In this document: positions 1 through 10,985 of the stretch, piece by piece
Layout of the letters: each line of letters starts with the position of its first letter
Numbering within the stretch: position 1 is the first letter of the stretch
Source: Epiperipatus broadwayi
Lineage: Eukaryota; Onychophora; Udeonychophora; Euonychophora; Peripatidae
Assembly (NCBI GenBank): GCA_028023455.1
Contig: JAQFVV010000021.1
Span: 5,794,853-5,858,852, forward strand
Direction of reading: 5' to 3'
DNA: 64,000 nucleotides
Position numbers and translations under genes: made by a program
Notes under the pieces: model-generated
What the model saw: only the letters and a program-made list of their open reading frames with translations
Told to the model about the DNA's origin: nothing
Databases searched by the model: none

Positions 1-1360
1 GAAGAAGTTATGGAATCATTCATAATATATGATTCACTAGATTATTTTTCTAGTTTGCCCAATAGACTTATCAACTACAATTATTGGTAGTAATTAGTAA
101 ATGCTAGATGGCAGTGCTTACTAATTAAATTACTTTACAGACTGTTTTCTAATTTATAACTTTCATTAATGAGAAATTTTGAATCCTGAAACTAATCTGA
201 GGATATAGATAGAACAGCACTGCATCAGGATTTAATAAATACAACTGCATTTTCTGATTATTGAAGCTTACAATAGGTGGCAGCACTGAAGTAGTATAAA
301 GTGTTTTTTCTTTCTATTTTAATATTGATAAGATATATAACATTTTCCACTTTTAATCAATTATAATAATATTCATCTTAAGTATTATGTATAGTAAATT
401 TATTGTAGTCTATTTGAGAACCTATTATCTTTGCAAATTTTATTGTGAAATAGAAAGTATGTATTAAGAAATTGAAAAGAAATATAAAAAAATAATTATA
501 TATGGAATTAGAATGATGAACTATTTCAGAGGGAAAATGATAGTAAAAATGAATATAAGTTTAAGAATTGCAGGAAGAGAGAATTTAAATATTAAAAGCT
601 TGAGATGACATCATAATAGGTAAATTAAAATAATAATGTAGCTTTATTAGAAATTTTTTGAAAATAAGTTTATTAGATTTGAAATTGAAATTACATAAGT
701 AATAATTGTGATTCGTAAATAGATCCACTCTACATAAATCCTGGAGCTGATATAGATTTAAATAATAATGTAATAGTAATAAAATGAGATTATCTTTTTT
801 TAAAAAAAGAGTTAAGTATAAAGAACTGAAAACCATGTCTATTTTTAAAAAACAAAATAAGTATAGGTAAACACTAAAATATTGTAGAAAGGAATTTTCT
901 ATTAAGTGAAAAGGTACTCTTTGATTTCTCTTTGATATTTTAAAGGAAATGAGTGAGACAAATTCCTAATGGCCACTGCATACGTTCTACTCGTGGCTTA
1001 TTCAAATGATAAACAAATACCAAAAGGTTTTTTACCTCTGAGTTTGAGACCAAGAAACAAAATGATTTTCTTAGTTATTTGGTAGTTTTTAACTGAAACA
1101 TCAATTGATTTTCTTGAACACAGATGAATGTATGTATGAATAATTTTTTAAAAGTATTTACAATAAATATATATAAAAATAAATAATGGTCCTTAGATGT
1201 TTAGCAGATAACATTTGCATTTTGAAGATGATGCTCTTTATTGAAAATGCATTTAAGATTTTGAATAATAATAGTGATGATGATGATGTTATTTAAAATA
1301 CAAAATATCAATTAATTGTCAATTACACATTACACAATAAATCAGTTATAATCAAGAGAA
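1..1360. other. A+T-rich DNA without recognisable gene
   Basis: I see only short A/T runs and one stretch of GATGAT triplets near 1275-1290. Open frames on either strand are short and made of Leu, Ile, Phe, Asn and Lys codons, as expected by chance in A+T-rich DNA. No repeat family recognised elsewhere in the window is visible here. Confidence 0.6.
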
Positions 1361-1370
1361 ATGTTAATAG

Positions 1371-1418
1371 ATATATAAAAAAGACAGTAAATAAATATAT
1401 AAAAAAGACAGTAAATAA
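1371..1418. repeat. Tandem duplication, period 24
   Basis: A unit beginning ATATATAAAAAAGACAGTAA occurs twice in direct succession, at 1371 and 1395, without mismatch. Confidence 0.85.
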
Positions 1419-1483
1419 CAATTAAAAAAGAAGGAATTATAGGTACATAAACAATGATAATTGTAAGATGTGCTCAGGCAGTC

Positions 1484-1556
1484 ATATGACATTTATGCAT
1501 AAAGTGATATGACATTTATGCATAAAGTGATATGACATTTATGCATAAAGTGATAT
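1484..1556. repeat. Minisatellite, three units of 23 bp
   Basis: Three head-to-tail copies of a unit that starts ATATGACATTTATGCATAAA begin at 1484, 1507 and 1530. The copies are essentially identical, which suggests recent slippage or a length-variable locus. Confidence 0.9.
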
Positions 1557-2155
1557 ACTGAATCTAATAGTTTCAATGACTTGATTGAACTGACATTTTT
1601 TATTGTTTTTTTTCAGTGTAAATGGTTTCTTAAATCATTAATTTTTTGAGACCATGGACTTCACTACTGCAATAAAACACAGAGTATAGAAAACAGTTTA
1701 GTAGGCTATATGTGTAGTATATTGGAAAGGCACCAATGACTGAATATTTTAGTTACTATGATATTTTTTTGCAAATTGAAAGACTTCCAAATTGAATTGA
1801 GAATTTGCATTTGTAGAATTGAACATGTGAGGTTTTATAAAATGGCAAATAAATAAATAAAAAATAAGGATGGCATAAAGAAATAAAGTCGTAAATTAAC
1901 AAAGAAAAACCTAGAGGAAAATATTTAATGATATAAAATATCATCTTGGTATTAGAAGCAAATTATTTCACCAACAGGAAGCAAAAATTTCATGGTATAA
2001 AAATGGAATAACATGATATGTCTGGAATATACACAAAAATAAAAAAAAGTAATAAGACCATTAACAGGATTACCCTAAAATATAAAAACTACAGAAAATG
2101 ATAAAATCATGATAGATATTTTCAAAGGAACAGTTGGAAAAAAAAACATTATTGG

Positions 2156-2270
2156 CATCACATGATCACCTTTACTTAAGCCACTTTCATTTATGTTATA
2201 AATTAACACTGCTATTACATCAATCAGTCATTTGCATATTATTATTTCTTGAAAAGGTGATCATGTGATG
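2156..2270. mobile_element. Short MITE with 18-bp inverted termini (family A type)
   Basis: The sequence at 2156-2173 (CATCACATGATCACCTTT) is repeated in perfect inverse orientation at 2253-2270. The terminal CATCACATGATCACC is shared with larger family A foldbacks near 5.5, 10.6, 19 and 50.7 kb. The interior is A+T-rich and non-coding, so this looks like a shortened non-autonomous member. No convincing target duplication is visible. Confidence 0.65.
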
Positions 2271-2297
2271 TTTCAAAGACAAAAATGTAGATATTAG

Positions 2298-2412
2298 TCA
2301 AGCATTGGTGGCCTAGTGGTTAGCATAGCTGCCTTCCAAGCAGCTGGCCCAGGTTCATTTCCCGGTCAACACATTTGACATATGAAAAAAAAAAAAATGA
2401 AAAAAAAAATGA
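2298..2412 (+). mobile_element. SINE-1a, tRNA-Gly-like head
   Basis: The head from 2302 follows a tRNA-Gly gene closely: GCATTGGTGGCCTAGTGGTT supplies the A box, the anticodon stem GCTGC/GCAGC encloses the loop CTTCCAA with anticodon TCC, and AGGTTCATTTCCCGG is a near B box. An A-rich tail follows. The 9-bp duplication AGATATTAG lies at 2289-2297 and 2413-2421, as expected for LINE-driven insertion. It is a pol III transcribed retroelement rather than a tRNA gene, because the same head recurs with tails at many loci. Confidence 0.88.
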
Positions 2413-3141
2413 AGATATTAGGAATTACACTCCTGTAAATTAAGTATATTTATTAACAATAAAAAATATTTTGGAGTGAAATTTGAACTGAGTGCTATCA
2501 AAAAAGTAAAGAGGATTTAAAAGTGGTTACATTATAGCAGGTCAAAAAAATTATGGATGTCTAGCAGTTGAATTCTATGATTAAAACACTGTAGCTTTGA
2601 GACACAAACCCAAGGTGTTGCGAAATTCTGAAATCAAAATGCAGTAGCAGTAATTAGACTAAGATGTTATTAAGGGGATTAATTATAATAAGATATTATA
2701 TCACAATCATTCCATGCTTTCAACAAAAAAAATTATAGCAGTTTTATGGAAATGTTTTGTGACCAAATTCATCAGGGGAAGTAAAAATAAGTGGAAATTA
2801 CTTAGGATATTTAAAATTTGAAAATGTTATAGTTATTCTCACAAATAATATTTCATATTCTTATTTACAAGATGTTATAAGATCTATAAAATGAAAGCAA
2901 TACAATATCATTAAAGCTATGATAAAAAACGCATATAATGTCCAGTGCTTAATAGTAAATTAGAAGGTAAAAATGATGTGCTTTATATAAACTATCAATA
3001 ACAATTGGAACACAATGGCAGAAATTATTTATATAATTAAACATGGACAGATTACTCCAGAAAACATATCATAAAGTAGTTATATCTGTCAAAATAAGAG
3101 TCACAGATCACATGACCCTATCTCTTAAGCTTGTAAGTTAT

Positions 3142-3508
3142 AAACAATGAGGATTGCCAATTCCTCTACAAGTTTTATGATAAATCTTAGCCAGAACCAG
3201 CACTTAAAATATCTCTGTCAGGAACCCTCCCCAACCCCTGACCATGGTTTTATGCTTTGGAACTCCTCAGAGAGGTGTTAGGGTAGGTTTCCACTCAATA
3301 GATAACTTTTAGATAAGTGCTGGGATTTGGGTTGGCATTTTTAGATCTAATATCTGAACCTACCCTGACACCTCTCTGAGGAGTGCCAAAGCACAAAACC
3401 ATGGTCAGGGGATGGGGAGGGGGTTCCTGACAGAGATATTTTAAGTGCTGTCTCTGGCTAAGCATTTATCATAAAGCTTATAGAGGAATTGGAAATCCTC
3501 ATTGTTTA
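3142..3508. mobile_element. Foldback element, about 150-bp arms
   Basis: The left arm (3142-3290, starting AAACAATGAGGATT) returns inverted in the right arm (about 3350-3508), with features such as CCTGACCATGGTTTTATGCT matched by its complement. The loop is about 60 bp. A related foldback with the same inner words (TTTATGCTTTGGAACTCCTC) lies at 56.6 kb. Just outside the left arm is GATCACATGACC, close to the family B terminus. No transposase is encoded, so mobility would need a helper. Confidence 0.75.
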
Positions 3509-3663
3509 GTAAACATTTTTTTAAACCATGTTTATATTCTTCTGGTGCTTAATTATCATCCAGAAAACTGGATTGTTTTATAAAACGAGAAAAATATTCT
3601 ATGTAAAAAAGGGGCTTTATTTGGAAGTTTATAAGAAGTTTGAGCTTCAGAACTGCAACTGCT

Positions 3664-3854
3664 AGAATCAATTGTGGGACCTCTCAATCCTAAGTTGGAT
3701 GCTCTACCATTGCACCAAACCATGAAGGGCAAAAAGACATATGACCTTACTGCTCAGGAGTTCATTAGACATTTGAGCACCAGACTTGTGAGTGCCAGAA
3801 TCGATCCTAGGATATTCCTATCTCAAATTGGATGCTCTACCAATTGTACCAAAC
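3664..3854 (-). mobile_element. SINE-2, dimeric tRNA-like repeat
   Basis: Two tRNA-like modules about 134 bp apart lie on the minus strand, at 3798-3854 and 3664-3720. Read on the minus strand the first gives TGGTACAATTGGTAGAGC (A-box like) followed by GGATCGATTC (B-box like); the second has TGGTGCAATGGTAGAGCATC. The open frame 3674-3904 on the plus strand is a by-product of this repeat. Monomeric relatives occur at about 7.0 and 59.0 kb. The parent tRNA is not identified. Confidence 0.5.
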
Positions 3855-3885
3855 TTCACAGGGCTGAAATGTTTTATAAAAGTGT

Positions 3886-4130
3886 GAAAATATATTATGA
3901 TTAATAGGAAGAGATTGAAAGTGAAATACATGAATAAGAGAAAACAGATTACACTGAAATCAGTAAAAATATATTATGATTAATAAGAAAAGATTGAAAG
4001 TGAAATACATGAATAAGGGAACAAATGTATTATACTGAAATCAGTGAAAATATATTATGATTAATAGGAAGAGATCGAAAGTGAAATATGCGAATAAAAG
4101 AACAAACAGATTATACTGAAACTGTTGAAT
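3886..4130. repeat. Minisatellite, three units of about 80 bp
   Basis: A unit beginning AAATATATTATGATTAATA and containing GAAAGTGAAATACATGAATA occurs three times from about 3887, 3967 and 4048. Copies differ by scattered substitutions (GAGATTG, AAGATTG, GAGATCG), so the array is older than the 23-bp one at 1.5 kb. Confidence 0.85.
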
Positions 4131-4625
4131 TTAGAAATTGAAGTGAAACTGGGCAGTATTTGTTTTGGACAAAGAATATTAGTAAATGGATAACTGAAAA
4201 CATAAATAGAATTCCAAGAGATACTCAAAGATTCCTAAAGAAACCAAAGATGAATGAAAGATAATTTCAAAGTTTACTCTATGAATTGAAAATACTCTAA
4301 AGATTAACATCCTGTAATGGATCATTAATAGTAGACAAAGTTGGTATACATTTAAACTTTACATGGATTGGTCAGTTTGATTCAGGATTTTCCATTGGTT
4401 TTATTTTTTATTTTTATAGAAAATGTATATTTTTTGAGAAAATAGAATAAATTCAGGAGAGAAGAACAGATGAGATAATATATTAGTTAATATAACTATG
4501 AAATCTGGGCAGTATAGTTATGAAATCTGTCAATTGAAAAAAAAAATATATAAAAAGCCTGTCCAGAATATTATTGAGGATTTTATTCCCAAATATAATA
4601 TGGAAGTCATTTACATTTTATCTGT

Positions 4626-4706
4626 CAAAGCATTGACCAGGAAGCGAATCTGGGCCAGCTACTTGGAAAGCAGCTATGCTAACCACAAGGCCACCAATGC
4701 TTGACT
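4626..4706 (-). mobile_element. SINE-1a copy
   Basis: Minus-strand reading starts AGCATTGGTGGCCTTGTGGT and keeps the anticodon-stem words GCTGCTTTCCAAG and a B-box-like CAGATTCGCTTCC. The A-tail is not obvious and the copy is diverged. The open frame at 4498-4704 partly overlaps it and is not a gene. Confidence 0.75.
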
Positions 4707-5530
4707 ATTAATTAACATTTATAAGTAACAGAACAGAAGCAACTCAACTTTTCCCCCCATCCATAATGAGCTTTAATAATCAGAGGTTAGCAATTTAATA
4801 GTGGATATAATTCTCAAGACCAGATTCTGGCTTTTTTTTTTAAAGTAAAAAGGGTTACTGAATTTATTCTGAATTTTTATTTTACATAAATAATCATATG
4901 GTAGGTAGTCATGTGGTTTTCAAATTCAAAATTGCTAAGCTGAGTACAGCAATTCCTTTTACTTAATTAAACTGAGATTTTTTTTTTTTTTTAAAGTAAC
5001 ATTACAAAGATGATTAAACGAATAAATAGCTACTTAACCATATCAATGCATAGAGAAAGCCAATAACTATATTCATAAACGTTATGAGAAATGTATTAAA
5101 ATCTCTGAATTAAAAGATGGAGCCCCAAATGCAATGCATTTAGATCAGATCCAATAGTGATCGATAAAGAACCCTATGTGGAAATGCTGACAAATTTTCC
5201 TGACATGCCTATAGCCTGGGTTAAATTAAAATAGTGGAAATTAATCCAGAAACCTTGAATTTTTGAGTGAATCACTCTAACCATCCATTGTTATCGTTAT
5301 TGATATATCTTGGAGTATCGACTGTTTTTTTTTAACGAAAAATCCTTATTTTTTTTACAGTATAAATTATAGAAGTTGCATAACTTACTGCAATAACGAA
5401 AAAAAAGTTTATCTGGATATTTAAAAATAATTAAACTGGCAATAGCCAGTGTTAAACACAACTTGTACCAATCTAAAATAGAGTGATTTTACCTGTGTTG
5501 ATGAATATGTAGAGTGTTTACAAGTAAACC
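4707..5530. other. Non-coding A+T-rich stretch
   Basis: No gene or known family seen. It contains several T or A homopolymer runs. Confidence 0.5.
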
Positions 5531-5536
5531 ACTAAA

Positions 5537-5856
5537 CATCAATGATCACCATTTTCTTATGTTTGCTCATAACTGTTATTAAATCAGGCAAACCTCTCCA
5601 CATAGTAGTGCCATTCAGTGCAAGCCAGAGTAATCAATCGATGCCTGAAGGCTTATGTATAAAATCTCTATTAGTGCCTACTCAGATCCAAGACTTCTCA
5701 TTGATGAAAGCTACAAGCTAGAAACTAGTCTGGGAATATTGGATGAATAGGCACTAGATAGGGATTTTATGCACAAGCCTTCTGGCATCCACTGATTACT
5801 CTAACTTGTACTGAATGGCATTACTGTATAGAGAGTTTTCCCTGTTTTAATTGTCA
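5537..5856. mobile_element. Family A foldback element
   Basis: The left end CATCAATGATCACCATTTT is close to the family terminus. The arm at about 5588-5680 (ACCTCTCCACATAGTAGTGC onward) is mirrored at about 5748-5840 (TAGGCACTAGATAGGGATTT onward), with ATGAAAGCTACAAGCTAGAA near the centre. Copies with the same arms occur at 10.6, 19-20 and 50.5 kb. Arm identity is high but not perfect. No open frame for a transposase is present. Confidence 0.8.
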
Positions 5857-6260
5857 AGTAGCCAAGTAGGGGCCATTTACTACAATGGTATATTGATAGT
5901 AACAGCAAAGTTGGTTTCTAGAAAGTATGTAACAGAATTACAAATTCCTATAAAAGTATTTAGGCTCTGTATACTGTAAGACTTTCAGTTACCATGTTTT
6001 CACTCAATCATTAATCCTACAAATTTTCAAAGTTTTTCTTTTATTACAATGCAGTTTGGCATAATGGTAAAATGACAGTCTTGATTTCTGACTAATTCAA
6101 ATAAAAACAAAAATCAAAATTTAATTAAGAAGATGAAACAGTCACAATCAATTTTCCATTTGATGTTTAAACTTCACATATCATTTAGAGTAACAATCAT
6201 TTATTTAATTATTTTATATTATTACTATTACATTTTGTATAAAAAAATAATCAGGTGACT

Positions 6261-6770
6261 TGTATTTACATATTGGACTATTACCATGACCTAATATAAG
6301 TATTGAATGTATTTAGAAAATTATTTAAATACTCCAAATACATTCCACTGTTAACAATAGCATACTAGTTAGTATATGCACAGTGTTTCTAGAGATAGTA
6401 TCCTCTCTTCTTCAGGTGTTGCTGGCCTGACTAGTAACAGTACTAGCATGGGAATCAAACTGGAATCCTTAGATTTTTGAATATTGAAATTTTAAAGTAA
6501 CCCTCTAACCAAGTGAACAATCTTAAGCATTATCTTAAAATTCAATATTCAAAAATCTAAAGGTCCAGATTCGATTCCTATGCTAGTATTGTCATTGGTC
6601 AGCAACACCTGAAAAAGAGGGAAGACTACCTCTCAAAACATTGTGCATATACTAACCTGTTTGATGTGCTATTACTAACAGTTGAATGTATTTGAAATAT
6701 TTAAATAAAGTTAAATTTTTTTAAAGACATTAAATACTTATATTAGATGATGGAAATAATCAAATATATA
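6261..6770. mobile_element. Family C foldback with tRNA-like centre
   Basis: Arms of about 230 bp: the left arm runs from ATTGGACTATTACCATGACC through TCTTCAGGTGTTGCTGGCCT, the right arm carries the complements (CAGCAACACCTGAAAAAGAG, then ATTAGATGATGGAAATAATC). The centre has a B-box-like GATTCGATTCC at about 6568. A better preserved copy is at 35.2-35.8 kb, where the pol III-type motifs are clearer. A degenerate copy is at 13.1 kb and half copies at 9.2 and 37.6 kb. Confidence 0.8.
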
Positions 6771-6977
6771 AAAAACAATTAAAATACTATCATCAAAAAC
6801 CTTCAGGAAATTAAATGACTTGCTGTGAGGGAGTTCTAATGATGTTCAAGCATGAAATGACAATGGGTCATGACCCATTAAGCTCTAGAACTTGCCATTC
6901 TACCACTGTCTTAAATCATGTAGTTCTAAATAATCAAATGATTTACTGTTTAGGAATTCATAAGAAATTTGGGTGAA

Positions 6978-7034
6978 GATTTTGACCATGAACCTTGAGT
7001 TCCATAGTCTGCTACCCATCATTACACTATACTA
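6978..7034 (-). mobile_element. SINE-2 tRNA-like module, degenerate
   Basis: The minus strand gives AGTGTAATGATGGGTAGCAG (A-box like) and AAGGTTCATGGTC (B-box like). It is embedded in a wider repeat (about 6840-7160) rich in the phrase GGAATTCATAAGAAATTTGG, which also accompanies the module at 59 kb. Confidence 0.4.
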
Positions 7035-7546
7035 TACAGGATTTATATAATCAGATGTTTTATTGCTCATAAATTCATAACAAACACCAAAAATGATGAA
7101 CTGTAGTTACAATCTATGGACTTTGAGCTTCAGGGTCTGTCACATAGGATATGTTTTTTTTTTTTTTTTACAGATAATGGAACAAATGGATACATATTTT
7201 CTCACTTCTAAAATGATTTTAAATACATTTCCTTTTAAAAAATATTAAACTATGACAATGTTTCATTTTCAGGATTTCTATCCCAAATTAGAGATGGTAA
7301 CTTGACTAATTGCATTTTTTCTTTCTTCAGTTTCTGTATCATTTTGTCATTATAAATTAAAGATTATAATTTACAATAAAAGTTTTTTCTACCTTCTTTA
7401 TTATTATTAAATAACAGTCCACTGCCTAACAAGAGATTTTTAGTTGTTATTTTAGGAATTTATTACATAATTTTCATATAATAATCAAGCAAACTTCAAC
7501 TCAAGCTAACATTATTAATCTTTGAAAAGGATACTTCCTTATTTCT

Positions 7547-7643
7547 TTTTTTTTTCATGTGTCAAAGCATTGGCCAGGAAGCAAACCTGGGACAACTGCT
7601 TGTAAGGCGTCTGTGTTAACCACTCGGCCATCAACGCTTCACT
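7547..7643 (-). mobile_element. SINE-1a with 14-bp target duplication
   Basis: The minus strand starts AGCGTTGATGGCCGAGTGGT and ends in an A-tail (T run at 7547 on the plus strand). The duplication ACTTCCTTATTTCT lies at 7533-7546 and 7644-7657 without mismatch. The anticodon loop reads CTTACAA rather than CTTCCAA, a variant shared by several copies (12.9, 21.8, 24.6 and 51.5 kb), which suggests a separate source lineage. Confidence 0.9.
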
Positions 7644-7659
7644 ACTTCCTTATTTCTTA

Positions 7660-8290
7660 GTCAAAATTTGCCCCAATTCACTGGGGATCCATTCTGGTGC
7701 TGTGTACCAACTTTAACGTATTTAAATTCTTTAAACATTACTGTAGCATCAATATGATTAGTTTTTAGTCCATGCCCATTTTTTGTTTCCGTTTTTGTTG
7801 CTTTCCTAAGCATATCATTTTTGATTGCTTTATATGTGCCTGTAAAATTTATTTTTAAATTTAAAGTCTATAGTATATAACCATAAATTAAAAATAGAAA
7901 GAAGTACTAATTAAACATAGCTCTCTTAAATTTAATGTTCCATCAAAAATTGTGCATGTAACATTTTTAATTTCATGTATTTATTTTACATCAATGTTTT
8001 ATTTGACATAAAATGACTTAAAGAAACACAACTATATACTTTTTCATTTTTTTCTGTACTTTAATGCATCCATTTATAATGTTTGGACAGAATAATGTGA
8101 ACACTTAACAATGCAACTATTTTCAATATATTGCAGCAGAAGAATATATATATATATTAGAAAGGTTCTAAGGTAGTCTTTATTTGAGCAAAATATTTAA
8201 GTAACTAATATTTACAGGGTAAGCTATTTTTACAAAGATGATTTTTTTCCCCTACAGGCTTTTGTCATACCTGCACTTATATATGTAATA
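7660..8290. other. Non-coding A+T-rich stretch
   Basis: No gene recognised. It includes a short TA run near 8145. Confidence 0.5.
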
Positions 8291-8299
8291 TATAGGAGA

Positions 8300-8640
8300 G
8301 TTGAACTCAGGTTGGCACTAAGGTGGGCTTTGAGCATTTCATCATCAGATTTTCAATGAAATGGATGGCTGAAGAGTTGCAGGGTGGAGTGGATTGAAGC
8401 CTGTCTATTAAAGTATGAAGATTGGCTATCTTAATATAAGCTGAGTATTGATTTATATATGTGTGGAGATGATAATCTGGACCAACTGACAAGTGCTGGT
8501 TTAGCATGAAATACTTATATTGGTGATTATTTATTTTTTCTACATGTGTGTGATCAAGTATATCAGTGGTATGAGGATAGTTGAGGGTCATGTGAGAGTC
8601 TGAGTTCAAACCCCCTAAAGAATATGATTGGATATTAGGA
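8300..8640 (-). mobile_element. Family D repeat, minus orientation
   Basis: It shares with other D copies the words CATCATCAGATTTTCAAT, GGATTGAAGCCTGTCTATTA, TGATAATCTGGACCAACTGA and GTGTGATCAAGTATATCAG. The 138-codon open frame on the minus strand (8307-8723) lies mostly in this repeat. The peptide block HQYKYFMLNQHLSVGPDYHL in it recurs in D copies throughout the window, in differing and interrupted frames, so it is repeat sequence rather than a protein. The 3' boundary carries GAGTTCAAACCCCC, reminiscent of a B box. Confidence 0.8.
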
Positions 8641-9036
8641 AAGAATATTAAATAATTGTATAATTCAACCATTAAATTATGTATTTGTATTAGAAAAATC
8701 CAGTATTCAGTTTTTAGTAACAATTTAAGTCATTTTAAATAAATGCTTTGGTGTATAATTCTTATGATTAATGATAAAGAAAAACTTCACAATCTATCCA
8801 ATGTTGAGTATGATATTATTTCACACTTCATAGTTTAGTGCAGGGGTGGGTTTCAAACTTTGTAGTAGAAGGTTCTTAGTTTGATACCACTTTTGCAATC
8901 CTAATACCGAAACTTCTTATGAACTCCTAGCCAATAAAAATGATTTATTTTTAATGATGTTAATTATAAAATAAATAAATTTGATGAGATATTGTTTTCA
9001 TGAAGATTTGTGATGAAGATTTGTGATAATGGTATT

Positions 9037-9148
9037 GTTTTTTCCATATGTCATAGCATCAACTGGGAGGTGAACCCGCAACAACCATTGCAACCAACTG
9101 CTTGCTTGCAAGGCAGCTGCACTGACCTCTCAACTAACAACGCTTGAT
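9037..9148 (-). mobile_element. SINE-1b with target duplication
   Basis: Minus-strand reading begins AAGCGTTGTTAGTTGAGAGG. Compared with SINE-1a it has an insertion between the anticodon arm and B box (GCAGTTGGTTGCAATGGTTG region). The A-tail appears as a T run at 9037. TAATGGTATT at 9027-9036 and 9149-9158 is the probable target duplication, which falls in or next to a short family C piece. Confidence 0.85.
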
Positions 9149-9150
9149 TA

Positions 9151-9262
9151 ATGGTATTTTAGTTGCATTTATATATTGCACTATTTTCAGCATCTAATAT
9201 ATTTAATACATATATTAGATGGTAGAAATAGTCCAATGTATAAATGCAATTGAAGAGATATT
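9151..9262. mobile_element. Short foldback, family C ends
   Basis: GCATTTATATATTGCACTATT on the left is mirrored by AATAGTCCAATGTATAAATG on the right, with ATCTAATATAT/ATATATTAGAT at the centre. These are the outer ends of family C without its interior, so it looks like an internally deleted copy. Confidence 0.6.
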
Positions 9263-9304
9263 AACTCCGCCCATAAATATACATAATGCTTTTTTTTAAA
9301 AAAT

Positions 9305-9415
9305 CCTGAAGCTGTCATAATCATTAGAAACCAGTCACCACTTAGAACTAATCCAATATAGATAACAATCAACAATTTCAAACTGTTGTCAAGGCAACTT
9401 CCTAACTGTCTTATA
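9305..9415 (-). repeat. Family G unit, minus orientation
   Basis: The complement of AACAATTTCAAACTGTTGTC and neighbouring CCAGTCACCACTTAG matches the two plus-strand units at 31.05 and 31.18 kb, where the unit is bordered by TA tracts. Class unknown; it could be the 3' end of a non-LTR element. Confidence 0.55.
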
Positions 9416-9759
9416 GCAAGGCTAATATTTCATGCACATATAACATCGGTTTGATTTATATTAATACTGTAATGATGAACGATTTAGCATACTTTAAGAT
9501 GGTCACATACTAAATAAAGCCGACTTAGAGATTCATATTATTAGAAATATTATAAAATTAATTCAAGATGCATTAACCTATTTATTAATTAGAAAGTAAT
9601 GAATTTTCTTTAAGAATTTGTTGTATTTTTATGTCTCATATATTTAATATTTAAATACGAGCATAATGCATATACTTAATCTAGATATAATTAAAGGAGA
9701 TTTGATCTCAGATTTTCAAGCTATCCACTCATCCACTCATCCACTCGATCCAGTATAAT

Positions 9760-9845
9760 AGATACACATGATCACATACATGTGAAAAAGATAAAGGATC
9801 TCCAAACGTATTTCATGCTGAACCAGCATTCATCATTATTTATTA
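9760..9845 (+). mobile_element. Family D fragment
   Basis: It keeps GATACACATGATCACATACA, ATTTCATGCTGAACCAGCAT and adjacent D words. Both ends are truncated. Confidence 0.6.
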
Positions 9846-10364
9846 TCATTTTAAATACCAAAACAATTTTAAACTCAAGAATAATCATTTTAATGATGGG
9901 TTACATTAAAAAAAAAGTCTTTATTAATTTAACCTGGTGTACGTTCTTCAATTGTTATCAGGAATAATAAAGTGAAAAAAAATCTATGCTCCTTTTAAAA
10001 AAAAAAAAACGCCAATATTTCGTTTGGAACTTAGCAATAAGAAAATATTCGTTTTTTCCTAAAATATATACTTTTAAGTGATAAATAAGTAAATGCTTTG
10101 TCATACTAGGGGTAAGATTTTAAATTTAATTCTTTATAAATAAAATTAATAGTTTCTGCTAATATAAATTTAGAAAAAAAATTAATTTGATGTTTCTGAA
10201 ATCGCACTTTAAAGTCTACTCTTTTTTTTTTAAGATTCCCAAAACCCGTAATGACACTTAATAAAATTAGAAATAAATTTCAAAATATAATATAATGATA
10301 ATAATAAGAAAAGTGATTTGATTATTCGCATTAATAAAACAAATTTTAATTATATATATAGTTT

Positions 10365-10478
10365 TTTTTTTTTTTTCATATGTCATAGCATCGTCCGGGG
10401 GGCGAACCCACAACCGTCTGCAACCAACTACTTGCTTGCAAGGCGGCTGCGATGACCTCACGGCTAACAACACTTGAC
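10365..10478 (-). mobile_element. SINE-1b with 17-bp target duplication
   Basis: The minus strand begins GTCAAGTGTTGTTAGCCGTG and contains GGTTGTGGGTTCGCCCCCCG as B-box region. AATTATATATATAGTTT is repeated at 10348-10364 and 10479-10495 without mismatch. The open frame 10267-10473 is formed by this SINE and is not a gene. Confidence 0.9.
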
Positions 10479-10582
10479 AATTATATATATAGTTTGAGTG
10501 AGTTTAAATTTTTTAAAAGTAGTTTACCAACAATTTAATATTTTAAGTACCAAAAGCATTCCAAAAAAAACGTTACCATTCA

Positions 10583-10985
10583 AGTATCACATGATCCCCA
10601 TCCTTTATGTTTACACAAGCTGTTTTTTTACAGAGGCAAAACTCTCCATACTGTAGCACCACTCAGTGCAAATCAGAGTAATCAATGAATGCAAGAAGGT
10701 TTGTACATAAAATCTCTAAATCCCTATCTAGTGACTACTCATCCAATATAATTAGCTAAAAAATAAAAGGTGACTGCTGGGGGGTTGCATTAGATTCTAA
10801 GATCTGGGTGCAGTGCTCTCAAATTCAAGGCTCCTCACTGATGAAAGCCACAAGCTAGAAACTAGTCTGGGGATATTGGATGAGTAAGCACTAGATAGGG
10901 ATTTTATGCACAAACCTTCATGCATCAATTGATTACTCTGACTTGCACTAAGTGGTGTAGAGAGTTTTGCCTCTGTGAAAAACCG
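10583..10985. mobile_element. Family A foldback element
   Basis: The left terminus TATCACATGATCCCCAT is slightly degenerate. Arms: GGCAAAACTCTCCATACTGT at about 10634 is mirrored by TAGAGAGTTTTGCCTC near 10957-10972. The interior includes ATAAAAGGTGACTGCTGGGG and GATCTGGGTGCAGTGCTCTC, also present in the 19-20 kb cluster, so this is close to a full-length version. Confidence 0.8.

Noticed and set aside
1484-1556. CRISPR-like array
   Set aside because: Direct head-to-tail units without spacers, in a eukaryotic context.
2302-2373. tRNA-Gly(TCC) gene
   Set aside because: Same head recurs at a dozen loci with trailer, A-tail and TSDs, and acceptor pairing is poor. It is a SINE head.
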